Below, piece after piece: positions 39,735 through 47,817 of a DNA stretch of 64,000 nt. Position numbers and translations under genes: made by a program. Position 1 is the stretch's first letter; each line of letters opens with the position of its first letter. The stretch is from Saccharopolyspora shandongensis. GTDB lineage: Bacteria; Actinomycetota; Actinomycetes; Mycobacteriales; Pseudonocardiaceae. The notes beneath the pieces were generated by a model that saw only the letters and a program-made list of their open reading frames with translations, was not told where the DNA came from and searched no databases. The stretch covers positions 62,001-126,000 of the forward strand of contig NZ_FNOK01000013.1 of NCBI RefSeq assembly GCF_900106995.1. The letters are read 5' to 3'.

Positions 39735-40496
39735 TCAGAGGGCTCGGGTGGCGAAGAGGAAGGCCGGCGGCTCTCCTCCCCCGTGGCATTCGACGGAGGC
39801 CCCGCTGACGTACGAGGCGAGGTCGGAGGCCAGGAAGAGCGCGACGTTGGCGACCTCCTCCGGCCGCGCCATCCGTCCCAGCGGGATGGTGCGCTCGATG
39901 GCCGCGACGCTCTCGTCGCCGCCGTAGTGGCCGCCGGTCAGCTCGGTGCGGCACAGGCCGACGTTGATGGAGTTCAGCCGCACCTTCGGCGCCCACTCCA
40001 CGGCCAGCGAGCGGGTGATCGAGTCCAGCCCCGCCTTCGCCGCGCCGTAGGCAGCCGTGCCCGGCGAGGGCCGGAGGGCGCTGACGGAGGAGATGTTCAC
40101 GATCGAGCCGCCGGTGTCCTGCTGCTGCATGGCGGCGTTCGCGACCTGGGCGACTAGCAGCGGCCCCGAGAAGTTGAGATCCATGATCTTGCCGTGGAAG
40201 CGCGGTGACGCGTCCGCCGCCAGGGCGTACGGCGCTCCGCCCGCGTTGTTCACCGCCACGTCGATCCGGCCGTGCCGCGCGAGCAAGTCGGCCATCATCG
40301 CCCGGACCGACTCCTCGTCCCGCACATCGCACCGCAGGTGCGTCGTGCCCGCGACCGGCTCGTCCGCTTCGGACCGCGCGCACGTCACCACCTGCGCGCC
40401 GGCCTCGACGAAGGCCGCGGAGATGGCCCGGCCGATGCCCTTGGTGCCCCCGGTCACCAGGACCACCCGTCCCGTCAAATCCAGCTGAACCGCCAC
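39735..40496 (-). CDS. SDR oxidoreductase of the steroid C/D-ring cluster (Rv3548c-like)
   Basis: A 253-residue classical SDR: TGGTKGIGRAI for the cofactor, NNAGG, and the catalytic Ser-Tyr-Lys as SSVSALRPSPGTAAYGAAK. GTG 40496 follows GGAGAG. It is divergent from echA20-ipdABC, which is the arrangement known for Rv3548c-type SDRs in the KstR2 regulon of mycobacteria. It probably oxidises a hydroxyl on a HIP-CoA-derived intermediate. Assignment rests on context; the substrate is not proven by sequence. Confidence 0.8.
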   Translation of the reverse strand: MAVQLDLTGRVVLVTGGTKGIGRAISAAFVEAGAQVVTCARSEADEPVAGTTHLRCDVRDEESVRAMMADLLARHGRIDVAVNNAGGAPYALAADASPRFHGKIMDLNFSGPLLVAQVANAAMQQQDTGGSIVNISSVSALRPSPGTAAYGAAKAGLDSITRSLAVEWAPKVRLNSINVGLCRTELTGGHYGGDESVAAIERTIPLGRMARPEEVANVALFLASDLASYVSGASVECHGGGEPPAFLFATRAL

Positions 40497-40518
40497 GCGT
40501 CTCTCCGATGGGTCGGGA

Positions 40519-40551
40519 ACCAAGCAGATGTTAGGGTACCAAGCAAATGGT
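40519..40551. promoter_or_regulatory. Tandem KstR2-like boxes between SDR and echA20
   Basis: ACCAAGCAGATGTT (40519-40532) and ACCAAGCAAATGGT (40538-40551), 19 bp apart, each match 8 of the 10 fixed positions of the KstR2 consensus AnCAAGnnCTTGnT. The second also reads as TACCA-6 nt-TGGTA. They lie in the 81-bp divergent promoter of a KstR2-regulon-like gene set. Confidence 0.55.
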
Positions 40552-40577
40552 AGGTCAAGAAGCCCGGAAGGTGGCAC

Positions 40578-41336
40578 ATGGGCATCACCTCGGACTTGCG
40601 TGACGACGGCATCCGCGTCGTCACGGTCGACTACCCGCCTGTCAACGCGCTCCCCGTTCGGGGCTGGTTCGACCTCGCCGCGGCGCTCGACGAGGCGGGC
40701 GCCGACCTGGACACCCACGTCGTCGTCCTGCGCGCGGAGGGCAAGGGCTTCAACGCGGGCGTCGACATCAAGGAAATGCAGCACACCGATGGATTCGACG
40801 CCCTGATCGGCGCGAACCGGGGCTGCCACGCCGCGTTCAAGGCGGTCTACGAGTGCGCCGTGCCGGTCATCGCCGCCGTCAACGGGTTCTGCCTCGGCGG
40901 CGGCGTCGGCCTGGTCGGCAACGCCGACACGATCGTCGCCTCCGAAGACGCCTACTTCGGCGTGCCGGAGGTGGACCGCGGTGCCCTCGGCGCCGCGACC
41001 CACCTCGCCCGCCTCGTTCCGCCGCACCTGCTGCGCACCCTCTACTTCACCGGCCGCAACATCCCCGCCACCGACCTCGTCGGGCACGGCTCCGTCCTCG
41101 AAGTCGTGCCCCGCGACCGCCTCGACGAGGCGGCCCTCGCGGTCGCGGCCGAGATCGCCGCGAAGGACACCCGGGTCATCCGGATGGCGAAGGAGGCCAT
41201 CAACGGCATCGACCCCGTCGACGTCAACCGCAGCTACCGGTTCGAGCAGGGCTTCACCATGGAGCTCAACCTCGCCGGGGTGGCGGACGAGCACCGGGAC
41301 CGGTTCGCCGGCACCGAGAAAGCGAGGAGCGAATGA
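40578..41336 (+). CDS. echA20: EchA20-like crotonase, steroid ring D hydrolase
   Basis: A 252-residue enoyl-CoA hydratase/isomerase fold protein. The oxyanion-hole segments are EGKGFNAGVDIKEM and NGFCLGGGVGLVGNADTIVA. In mycobacteria EchA20 opens ring D of the bicyclic HIEC-CoA during cholesterol breakdown. The identification here rests on the immediate ipdA-ipdB-ipdC order and the divergent SDR. ATG 40578 follows GGAAGG. Its stop overlaps the ipdA start (ATGA). Confidence 0.85.
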   Translation: MGITSDLRDDGIRVVTVDYPPVNALPVRGWFDLAAALDEAGADLDTHVVVLRAEGKGFNAGVDIKEMQHTDGFDALIGANRGCHAAFKAVYECAVPVIAAVNGFCLGGGVGLVGNADTIVASEDAYFGVPEVDRGALGAATHLARLVPPHLLRTLYFTGRNIPATDLVGHGSVLEVVPRDRLDEAALAVAAEIAAKDTRVIRMAKEAINGIDPVDVNRSYRFEQGFTMELNLAGVADEHRDRFAGTEKARSE

Positions 41337-42223
41337 GCAAGCCACGCGACAAGCGCATGACCGCGGACGACGTGGTCGCCCGGCTCGAAGACGACATGAC
41401 CATCGGCATCGGCGGCTGGGGCCCGCGGCGCAAGCCGATGGCGCTGGTCCGCGCGATCCTGCGCTCGAACCTGACCGACCTCACCCTGGTCTCCTGGGGC
41501 GGCGCCGACGTCGGACTCCTCGCCCGCGCCGGACGCATCCGCAAGCTGGTGTACGCGTTCGTCTCGCTGGACTCCGTGCCGCTCGAACCGAACTTCCAGC
41601 AGGCGCGGCAGAACCGGACGATCCCCGAGGTCGTCGAGCTCGACGAGGGCATGTTCCAGGGCGGGCTGCGCGCCGCCGCCCAGCGCCTGCCGTTCCTGCC
41701 CATGCGCGCCGGGCTCGGCTCCGACGTCATGGTGAACAACCCCGGCCTGCGCACCGTGACCAGCCCGTACCCCGCCGCGGACGGCGTCTTCGAGGAACTC
41801 GTCGCCGTTCCGGCGCTGCACCTCGACGCCGCGCTGGTGCACATGAACCGCGCGGACCAGCACGGCAACGCCACCTACCTCGGCCCGGATCCCTACTTCG
41901 ACGACCTGTTCTGCATGGCGGCCGACAAGGCGTTCGTGACCTGCGAGCGGATCGTCGACACCGCGGAGCTCACCCGCGAAACCGCCGTCCAGCGCCTGCT
42001 GATCAGCCGGATGATGGTCGACGGCGTCGTCGAAACGCCCAACGGGGCCCACTTCAGCACGTGCACCCCGGACTACGAGCGGGACGAGAAGTTCCAGCGC
42101 GCTTACGCCGCCGCGGCCGCCGACCCGTCGGCCTGGGAAGCCTTCGAACGGCGCTTCCTGAGCGGCACCGAGGACGACTACCAGGCCGCCGTGAAGGCGT
42201 TCCACGAAGAGCAGGAGGCGTGA
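41333..42223 (+). CDS. ipdA: IpdA-like CoA-transferase alpha subunit (steroid ring C hydrolase)
   Basis: A 296-residue class I CoA-transferase alpha-type subunit: DMTIGIGGWGPRRKPMALVR at the N-terminus, then LTLVSWGGADVGLLARAGR. In the known IpdAB enzyme the CoA-transferase fold hydrolyses the C ring of COCHEA-CoA instead of moving CoA. It overlaps echA20 by 4 nt and is followed 2 nt later by ipdB, so the subunits are coupled. Confidence 0.88.
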   Translation: MSKPRDKRMTADDVVARLEDDMTIGIGGWGPRRKPMALVRAILRSNLTDLTLVSWGGADVGLLARAGRIRKLVYAFVSLDSVPLEPNFQQARQNRTIPEVVELDEGMFQGGLRAAAQRLPFLPMRAGLGSDVMVNNPGLRTVTSPYPAADGVFEELVAVPALHLDAALVHMNRADQHGNATYLGPDPYFDDLFCMAADKAFVTCERIVDTAELTRETAVQRLLISRMMVDGVVETPNGAHFSTCTPDYERDEKFQRAYAAAAADPSAWEAFERRFLSGTEDDYQAAVKAFHEEQEA

Positions 42224-42225
42224 GG

Positions 42226-42993
42226 ATGTCCGACGTGACGCGTGCCGAGATCTGCGCGGCGGCCATCGCCGACGCGTTCGCCGACGACGGCGAGATCTTC
42301 GGCAGCCCGATGGGCCTGCTGCCCACCCTGGGAGTGCGGCTGGCCAAGCTGACGAGCAATCCCGATCTGGTGATCTCCGACGGTGAATCCCGCTTCCTCG
42401 CCGAGGTTCCCGAGCTCGGGGGCGCATCCGATGCGGTGGAGGGCTGGATCCCGTTCCGGAAGGTCTTCGACGTGGTCGCCTACGGGAAGCGGCACGTCAT
42501 GATGGGCGCCACCCAGATCGACCGGCACGGCAACCAGAACATCTCGGCGATCGGCGATTTCGCGCAGCCCAAGCGCCAGCTGCTCGGCTCCCGCGGCGCC
42601 CCCGGCAACACCGCGAACAACCGCACCTCGTACTGGGTTCCGAAGCACGCGCCCCGGGTCTTCGTGGAACGGGTGGACATCGTCTCCGGCATCGGCCCGA
42701 AGGCTGCCGAGCAGGCCGGACCGGCCGCAGCCCGGTACAACGACATCCACCGCATCGTCTCGAACCTCGCGGTCCTCGACCTGGGCGGCCCCGACCGCAC
42801 GTTGCGGCTGCGCTCGGTGCACCCGGGCGTCACCGTCGACGACGTGCGCGCGGCCAGCGGGTGCGAGATCCACGCCGACGACGAGGTTCCGGAGACCCGC
42901 ACGCCCACCGAGGCGGAGCTGACCCTCATCCGCGAGGTGATCGACCCGAAGAACCTGCGCGACCGCGAGGTCAAGCCGGAGGCCGCCCGATGA
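42226..42993 (+). CDS. ipdB: IpdB-like CoA-transferase beta subunit
   Basis: A 255-residue partner of IpdA. GEIFGSPMGLLPTLGVRLAK and ISDGESRFLAEVPE are typical of the beta-like half; MMGATQIDRHGNQNISAIGD is the conserved CoA-transferase strand-loop. It forms the IpdAB heteromer that opens the last steroid ring. ATG 42226 follows GAGG at 2 nt from the ipdA stop. Its TGA overlaps the ipdC start. Confidence 0.88.
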   Translation: MSDVTRAEICAAAIADAFADDGEIFGSPMGLLPTLGVRLAKLTSNPDLVISDGESRFLAEVPELGGASDAVEGWIPFRKVFDVVAYGKRHVMMGATQIDRHGNQNISAIGDFAQPKRQLLGSRGAPGNTANNRTSYWVPKHAPRVFVERVDIVSGIGPKAAEQAGPAAARYNDIHRIVSNLAVLDLGGPDRTLRLRSVHPGVTVDDVRAASGCEIHADDEVPETRTPTEAELTLIREVIDPKNLRDREVKPEAAR

Positions 42994-44060
42994 GCACCGA
43001 GCAGCTCCTGCGCACCCCGCTCAGCGACCTGGTCGGCATCCGGCATCCGGTCGTGCAGACCGGCATGGGCTGGGTGGCCGGGCCGAGCCTGGTCGGCGGC
43101 ACGGCGAACGCCGGCGGCCTGGGCATCCTGGCCAGCGCGACGATGAGCCTTGCGGAGCTGGAGCAGGCGATCATCGCGGTCAAGCGTCGCACCGACCAGC
43201 CCTTCGGCGTCAACCTCCGGGCCGACGCCGGCGACGCGCCGCAGCGGGTCGACCTGCTGATCGAGCACGGGGTGAAGGTCGCGTCGTTCGCGCTGGCGCC
43301 GAAGAAGGAGCTGATCGCCAAGCTCAAGGACCACGGCATCGTCGTGATGCCTTCGGTCGGCGCGCCCCGCCACGCCGAGAAGGTGGCGGCGTGGGGCGCC
43401 GACGCGGTCATGGTCCAGGGCGGCGAGGGTGGTGGCCACACCGGCTCGGTGCCCACCACGCTGCTCCTGCCGAGCGTGCTCGACGCCGTCGACATCCCCG
43501 TCGTCGCGGCGGGCGGCTTCTTCGACGGCCGCGGCCTCGCGGCGGCTTTGTCCTACGGCGCGGCGGGAATCGGCATGGGCACCCGCTTCCTGCTCACCAA
43601 GGACAGCGCCGTTCCCGATGCCGTGAAGCGGCTGTACCTCTCCCACGACGTCAACGGGACCGTCGTCACCGACAAGGTCGACGGCATGCCGCACCGCATG
43701 CTGCGCACCCGGTTCGTGGAGGAGCTGCAGGAGACGAGCATCCTGAAGCGGCTGGGGCCGACCATCCGGCGGACCCTGAAGTTCAAGAAGCTGAGCGGGA
43801 TGAGCTGGCGCGAGCTCGCCGCCGACGGCCGGTCGATGAAGCACGGCAGCGGCCGCTCCTGGGCGCAGATGGTGCTCGCGGCCAACACCCCGATGATGCT
43901 CAAGGCCGGCCTCGTCGAAGGCGACACGAACGCCGGCGTGCTCGCCGCCGGTCAGGTGGTCGGCGTGCTGGACGACCTGCCGACCTGCGAAGAGCTCATC
44001 GACCGGGTGGTCACCGAGGCCGCCGAATGCCTGCGGCAGACCCAGAAGTACACCCTCTGA
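42990..44060 (+). CDS. ipdC: IpdC-like FMN-dependent oxidoreductase
   Basis: A 356-residue nitronate monooxygenase-fold flavoprotein: PVVQTGMGWVAGPSLVGGTA at the N-terminus, VQGGEGGGHTGS and VVAAGGFFDGRGLAAALSYG for FMN phosphate binding. In mycobacteria IpdC acts in 5-hydroxyl removal/reduction during HIP-CoA breakdown. It ends the ipd operon and overlaps ipdB by 4 nt. A strong terminator follows. Confidence 0.88.
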   Translation: MSTEQLLRTPLSDLVGIRHPVVQTGMGWVAGPSLVGGTANAGGLGILASATMSLAELEQAIIAVKRRTDQPFGVNLRADAGDAPQRVDLLIEHGVKVASFALAPKKELIAKLKDHGIVVMPSVGAPRHAEKVAAWGADAVMVQGGEGGGHTGSVPTTLLLPSVLDAVDIPVVAAGGFFDGRGLAAALSYGAAGIGMGTRFLLTKDSAVPDAVKRLYLSHDVNGTVVTDKVDGMPHRMLRTRFVEELQETSILKRLGPTIRRTLKFKKLSGMSWRELAADGRSMKHGSGRSWAQMVLAANTPMMLKAGLVEGDTNAGVLAAGQVVGVLDDLPTCEELIDRVVTEAAECLRQTQKYTL

Positions 44061-44065
44061 ACGAA

Positions 44066-44097
44066 AAGCGGTGCCCACGACGCAGTGGGCACCGCTT
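44066..44097. terminator. Terminator of the ipd operon
   Basis: AAGCGGTGCCCAC (44066-44078) and GTGGGCACCGCTT (44085-44097) form a 13-bp perfect stem with a 6-nt loop, followed by CTTCTT, only 5 nt after the ipdC stop. Confidence 0.88.
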
Positions 44098-44271
44098 CTT
44101 CTTGGGCTGCTTCGGAATTCCCGGAGCCCAGGCGGCAATTCCCGCCGGAGTCCGCCTCACTCGCCGACTTCGCCATCGGCGAGTTCGCGCAGGAGGTCGA
44201 GGTGGCCGACGTGCCGGCCGTCTGCCGACAGGTCATCCGGGCACTTTTCGCGGGTCCGCGCTGGGACCGGT

Positions 44272-44278
44272 CGTGACC
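44272..44278. other. Candidate attL core
   Basis: CGTGACC, repeated directly at 52253-52259. It lies at the point where the DinB C-terminal remnant stops and 20 bp before the first integrase arm-like octamer. The 7-bp core is short, so the exact crossover is uncertain. Confidence 0.4.
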
Positions 44279-44297
44279 TGCACGGATGCGGGTGATG

Positions 44298-44327
44298 CGT
44301 GGGGCGTGCCCCACGAGTCGCCCCACG
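44298..44327. repeat. Integrase arm-type sites, left end
   Basis: CGTGGGGC at 44298-44305 and its complement GCCCCACG at 44308-44315 and 44320-44327. The same octamer occurs at the right end of the element. Clusters of short repeats next to the core are the usual arm-binding sites of tyrosine integrases. Confidence 0.55.
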
Positions 44328-44392
44328 AGATCATCTTCCGTGCTCGACGCGGCCGTCCCACGCGGGCTAGCGTGCCCCCTGGTCGTGCATGG

Positions 44393-44420
44393 CGCTGAAC
44401 CTTACGAGAGAGGTTCAGCG
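44393..44420 (+). promoter_or_regulatory. Hairpin over the integrase start
   Basis: CGCTGAACC (44393-44401) and GGTTCAGCG (44412-44420) pair with the loop TTACGAGAGA and end exactly before the int ATG at 44421. The purine-rich AGAGAGG ribosome site is partly inside the loop and stem, so the structure could limit int translation or serve as a regulator site. Confidence 0.5.
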
Positions 44421-45545
44421 ATGAGTAAGCAGGTATGGGCCGAGGAACTTCCCTCCGGCAACTGGTCCGCCCGGTACCGCCACCCGATCACGCGCCGCAA
44501 GGAACGCGCCGGATCGCACCCCAGCGAAGACGCGGCACTGGCCGCCGCTCGCAAGGCGGTGCGGGAGCTGGTTCGCCTCTACAACGGCGACCCGGACCTC
44601 TCGCCGGTCTCGGGTGCGCCGACGCTGGCGGAGTACGCGGCGGAGGCGATCGACGCGCTCCCGCACGTGCGCCCGTCGACCCGCAAGCGGTATCACTCGA
44701 TCGCCCGCCAGTTGGTGAAGCACTTCGGCGACCGGGTGCGGGTCGATCAGCTCGACGAGTCGTCGGCCCGGTCTGTGGTGGCGGCGGCCAACCGCGCCGG
44801 ACTGTCGCACTCGACGTGCGAGGGGCGCGTGACCGTGCTCGGCCACATCGTCGACCAGGCGGGCCGCGACGGGTACACGACGGTCCGCTCCGTGGACTGG
44901 CAGGTGCCGTTGCCGACGGAGGTGCGGCGGCAACGGGAACTACTCGACAACGACACGGTAGGGCTGCTGACGTGCGCGATGCCGTACCGGCTATGGGTGG
45001 CGATCCTGGTCTCCCGTGACACCGGGTTGCGGATCTCCGAGGTCGCCGGGCTGCGGGTGCAGGATGTGAACCTCGCCCGCCGACTGCTCCGGCTGGTCGG
45101 CTCTTTCGACCCTGACGGCGTGTGGCGCGAGCACACCAAAGGCCACCGCGCCGGGATCGAACTGCCCTTGACGCGACGTCTGACGGCCGCGCTCGAACAC
45201 CACATCCGCAACAACGTCCGCCAGGGACAGACATGGTTGTTCGCCTACCCCGACGGCGAGCCGGTCGGGATCCGGAACATGCGCGCCGCGTTCGACCGGG
45301 CCCGCACGGTGGCGGGCGTTCCTGACGCGGTGTGGCACGACATGCGCCGGACCCTGCTCACGACGTTGAGCGACGAAGGTACGCCGCTCCAGCACTTGCA
45401 GGCGCTCGCCGGACATGCCAACCCCAAAACGACACGCAACTACATTCAGCGGGTCCGGGCCGAAGACCTCGCCCGCTGGACGGACACCATTGACCGGCCG
45501 ACGACGCCGCCGGAGCCGCCGACGCGGCATCTCGTAGCCGTCTAG
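44421..45545 (+). CDS. int: Tyrosine recombinase (integrase)
   Basis: A 374-residue phage-type integrase. N-terminal AP2-like arm-binding part (SGNWSARYRHPITRRK), SAM-like core-binding domain (about 65-150) and catalytic domain with Arg204 (TGLRISEVAGL), Lys240 (HTKGHR), His306-x-x-Arg309 (WHDMRR), His332 (LAGHANPKTT) and nucleophile Tyr341 (RNYIQ). All catalytic residues are intact. ATG 44421. It sits at the left end of the element, 140 bp from the candidate core, next to repeated octamers it would bind. Confidence 0.95.
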   Translation: MSKQVWAEELPSGNWSARYRHPITRRKERAGSHPSEDAALAAARKAVRELVRLYNGDPDLSPVSGAPTLAEYAAEAIDALPHVRPSTRKRYHSIARQLVKHFGDRVRVDQLDESSARSVVAAANRAGLSHSTCEGRVTVLGHIVDQAGRDGYTTVRSVDWQVPLPTEVRRQRELLDNDTVGLLTCAMPYRLWVAILVSRDTGLRISEVAGLRVQDVNLARRLLRLVGSFDPDGVWREHTKGHRAGIELPLTRRLTAALEHHIRNNVRQGQTWLFAYPDGEPVGIRNMRAAFDRARTVAGVPDAVWHDMRRTLLTTLSDEGTPLQHLQALAGHANPKTTRNYIQRVRAEDLARWTDTIDRPTTPPEPPTRHLVAV

Positions 45546-45558
45546 TCCGCACACGAAC

Positions 45559-45584
45559 GCCCCGGAGCGACCACGCTCCGGGGC
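45559..45584. terminator. Integrase terminator
   Basis: GCCCCGGAGCG (45559-45569), ACCA, CGCTCCGGGGC (45574-45584): an 11-bp perfect stem 13 nt after the int stop. Confidence 0.85.
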
Positions 45585-45956
45585 GCCTTCGCGTCTGTGA
45601 AATACGTCACATTCATTGCCTTTGGGGTCGGCTTCACGAGGCGCGGGAACGTGTCTCGCGGATGAGGCTAATTCTCCCGAAAGCGGGAGAAGTGTTCCGT
45701 GAGTCGGCATTCTTATCGGCGCCAACATCAATCGTGTTCGATGGCTGAGTTCCATTTCTGGGAATTCATGCGTGTGCGTCGTGTGTCGCATGAGGATCGG
45801 TCGCCGCGTCTTCGCACGCTCGCAGCGTGGTTGCATCAAGACGCTCGTAGGTTTGATGCTGGGAAAACACCACGCATCAACGAAAAACGCAGCGCCGTGT
45901 ACGACCAGCAGTTCCACTGTGGACGTCGCATTGTTGATTCACACGGGAGGACCCGC
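45585..45956. other. Leader region of the excisionase/replication genes
   Basis: 370 bp without a convincing gene. It holds a hairpin TTCTCCCG-AAAG-CGGGAGAA (45672-45691) and a set of GCATCAA/TTGATGC half-sites (45834, 45854, 45883) that form an inverted repeat around GGGAAAACACC. These probably belong to the promoter and control region for the genes that follow. Confidence 0.4.
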
Positions 45957-46236
45957 ATGCCCGCTGTCATGCAGACCGCCGCCATTCTGTCGGCCGACCC
46001 GAACGAGCTCGTCACCAGCCACCAGGCACAGGAATTGCTCGGCGTCCGTAAGCCGGTGTGGCGGGAAATGGTCCGCAACGGCGACGTCGCGATCTTCCAG
46101 CCCGCCGCCGGACCCCGCGCCGGCCTACCTGTTCATGCGGTCGCTTCAGGACTACGTGCAGCGCCGGGAAGCCCGCGCCGAGGAGCAGCGGCACAAGCGT
46201 TTCCGCGCCGCGCAGCGCTGCAAGACGGCCGCCTGA
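45957..46236 (+). pseudogene. xis: Excisionase-like helix-turn-helix gene with a +1 frameshift
   Basis: ATG 45957 follows GGGAGG at 6 nt. The frame reads NELVTSHQAQELLGVRKPVW, REMVRNGDVAIFQPAAGPRAG, a MerR/Xis-type winged helix that usually binds element ends. One extra C in GGCCTACCTG at about 46127 shifts the frame; removing it continues as YLFMRSLQDYVQRREARAEE and ends at 46236 after RCKTAA, for a 92-residue protein. Either the gene is inactive, which would lock the element in place, or the base is a sequencing error. Confidence 0.7.
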
Positions 46237-46332
46237 GAACGCGGAAGGCGGGCGCCCAGCAGCCGGCGCCCGCCTGATCCGCGCAACACCGAACACGCAC
46301 CGATCGACCAACCACGGGAAGGAAAGCCGAAC

Positions 46333-46605
46333 GTGACCACCGATCCTATCCCGCCCCCGGCGGTCCGCGAAGTCCCCAAGCCGGTCGAGCTTCCGCTGTG
46401 GCGCTTGGCGGACGCCGACCTCGACCGGCTCGTCCCCGGGCTCGACCAGGCCGCCCGGCTCTGCGCGGACATCGCCACCCCGGAAGCTGAAGACCTTCGT
46501 TACTGCGCCGCGTCGGCCCGGATCGAACGCCGCCGACGGCGCCGAGACCGCGCCGTCGCCGATGCTCGCGCCCTGCTCGCCAGCGTTGGGGGCGGTACCG
46601 CGTGA
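46333..46605 (+). CDS. Small hypothetical protein of the element
   Basis: A 90-residue protein from GTG 46333 with GGAAGGAAAG upstream. The N-terminal third is Pro-rich (PIPPPAVREVPKPVELPLW), the middle helical (ADADLDRLVPGLDQAARLCA), and residues about 65-72 are a run of arginines (RIERRRRRRDR). No family is recognised. Its stop overlaps the next start (GTGA), so it is co-expressed with the RepA-like ATPase and may be an accessory replication factor. Confidence 0.6.
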   Translation: MTTDPIPPPAVREVPKPVELPLWRLADADLDRLVPGLDQAARLCADIATPEAEDLRYCAASARIERRRRRRDRAVADARALLASVGGGTA

Positions 46606-47711
46606 GCCTGGCTCACCAGCACAACGGGTCGGTCGACATCGATGAGTTCGACGCCGACCCTCCCGCAGTGTCAGAACTGTCAGAAACACGACAACGTCGT
46701 GGCCAGCGGGAACGCTTGCCTTCTGACACTTCTGACAGTTCTGACACACCGTCGGGAAACGCTGACCTTCTCGACGGTGTGCGGGACGGCGCGTGGCTGG
46801 ACGCCCAAGATTTCCCGCCGCTGGACTACGCCGTCGACGGGCTCGTCCCCGAAGGCTTCTCGATCCTCATTGGACCACCGAAAGCCGGGAAGTCATGGCT
46901 CGCGCTCGAAGTGCTTCTCGCCGTCGCCTGCGGCGGACACGCGCTCGGCAAGGTCCATACAGGACCACCGCGCCGCGTCCTGTACCTCGCGCTCGAAGAC
47001 GGCGACCGCCGGATGCAAGACCGCTGCCGAGCCTTGCTCGACGGGCATCCCATCCCGGAGCTATTCCACTACCTCACCCGCGTGCGGCCCGGACGTCTCG
47101 TCGCCACCATGCGCGCCTTCCTGAAGCGCTACCCGGATACCGGCTTGATCGTGGTCGACACGCTCGGGAAGGTCACGCCTCCGGCGATGCCCGGAGAGGG
47201 CGCCTACCAACGCGATTACCGGATCTCCGGCGACATCAAGGCCGTTGCCGACGAGCATCCCGGCCTGACCGTCACAGCACTTCATCACGACCGCAAGGCC
47301 GCCTCGGACGACTTCGTCGACTCCGTATCCGGCACACATGGACTCGCCGGAGCCGCCGACACGATCCTTGTCCTTGCCCGTAAACGCCAGGCCAAAGACG
47401 CACTCCTGAAGGTCACCGGGCGCGACGTTCCCGAAGCCGAGTACGCCGTGACGCTTGCCGAATCGGGACGCTGGACCCTCGCCGCCGCGAACCTTGACGA
47501 AGCCGCAGAGCTTGCCCGCCAACGGTCCGAATCGGAGGGTCGGAGCGAAACCTCGATGGCGATCGTTCAGTTCGTCCGCGAACATCCCGACGGCGTAAGT
47601 GCCAAGGATGTCGCGAACAAGTTCGGCGACATCGCGTACCGCTACCTCCGGCGGCTCGCCGACGACGCGTTCATCACCACGTCCAAACGGGGGTGGTACA
47701 CGCCCACCTAA
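46602..47711 (+). CDS. RepA-like AAA_25 ATPase (replicative helicase type)
   Basis: A 369-residue RecA-fold ATPase of the RSF1010 RepA/AAA_25 group. Walker A GPPKAGKS is at 91-98, LYLALEDGDRRMQDR at 127-141, Walker B LIVVDTLGKV at 182-191, a HHDRKA segment and an SGTHGLAGAADTILVL sensor segment. The C-terminal ~60 residues form a winged-helix-like unit (GVSAKDVANKFGDIAYRYLR). Residues about 24-52 are encoded by iteron repeats and are low-complexity, so the true start may be GTG 46779. It probably unwinds the element's origin during excised replication. Confidence 0.75.
   Translation: MSLAHQHNGSVDIDEFDADPPAVSELSETRQRRGQRERLPSDTSDSSDTPSGNADLLDGVRDGAWLDAQDFPPLDYAVDGLVPEGFSILIGPPKAGKSWLALEVLLAVACGGHALGKVHTGPPRRVLYLALEDGDRRMQDRCRALLDGHPIPELFHYLTRVRPGRLVATMRAFLKRYPDTGLIVVDTLGKVTPPAMPGEGAYQRDYRISGDIKAVADEHPGLTVTALHHDRKAASDDFVDSVSGTHGLAGAADTILVLARKRQAKDALLKVTGRDVPEAEYAVTLAESGRWTLAAANLDEAAELARQRSESEGRSETSMAIVQFVREHPDGVSAKDVANKFGDIAYRYLRRLADDAFITTSKRGWYTPT
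46669..46746. repeat. Left iteron array (candidate replication origin)
   Basis: Five copies of TGTCAGAA in 9-bp steps: two forward at 46669 and 46678, three inverted (TTCTGACA) at 46721, 46730 and 46739. It overlaps the annotated 5' end of the RepA-like gene, or lies just before it if GTG 46779 is the start. Regular 9-bp steps in opposed groups are typical of Rep protein binding sites. Confidence 0.7.
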
Positions 47712-47715
47712 CCCG

Positions 47716-47795
47716 TGTCAGAACCGTCAGAAGTGTCAGAAACCCAGGTCATCGGCTCGCCAACTTCTGACTCCCGGTGGTCAGAAGTGTCTGAA
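47716..47795. repeat. Right iteron array
   Basis: Six copies of the same unit directly after the RepA-like stop: TGTCAGAA at 47716, CGTCAGAA at 47725, TGTCAGAA at 47734, inverted TTCTGACT at 47765, GGTCAGAA at 47779 and TGTCTGAA at 47788, again with 9-bp steps inside groups. With the left array it brackets the gene exactly. Confidence 0.7.
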
Positions 47796-47817
47796 AGAAC
47801 AAGGAGACCTACGGAGC

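Noticed and set aside
44098..44300. Search for a tRNA gene as the integration site of the element
   Set aside because: No T-loop, anticodon arm or CCA-end pattern was found at either end; the DinB-like halves explain the flanks better.
46669..46746. Short regular repeats considered as a CRISPR array
   Set aside because: Repeat unit is 8-9 bp with no unique spacers, in both orientations, and no cas gene is nearby. Iterons fit better.
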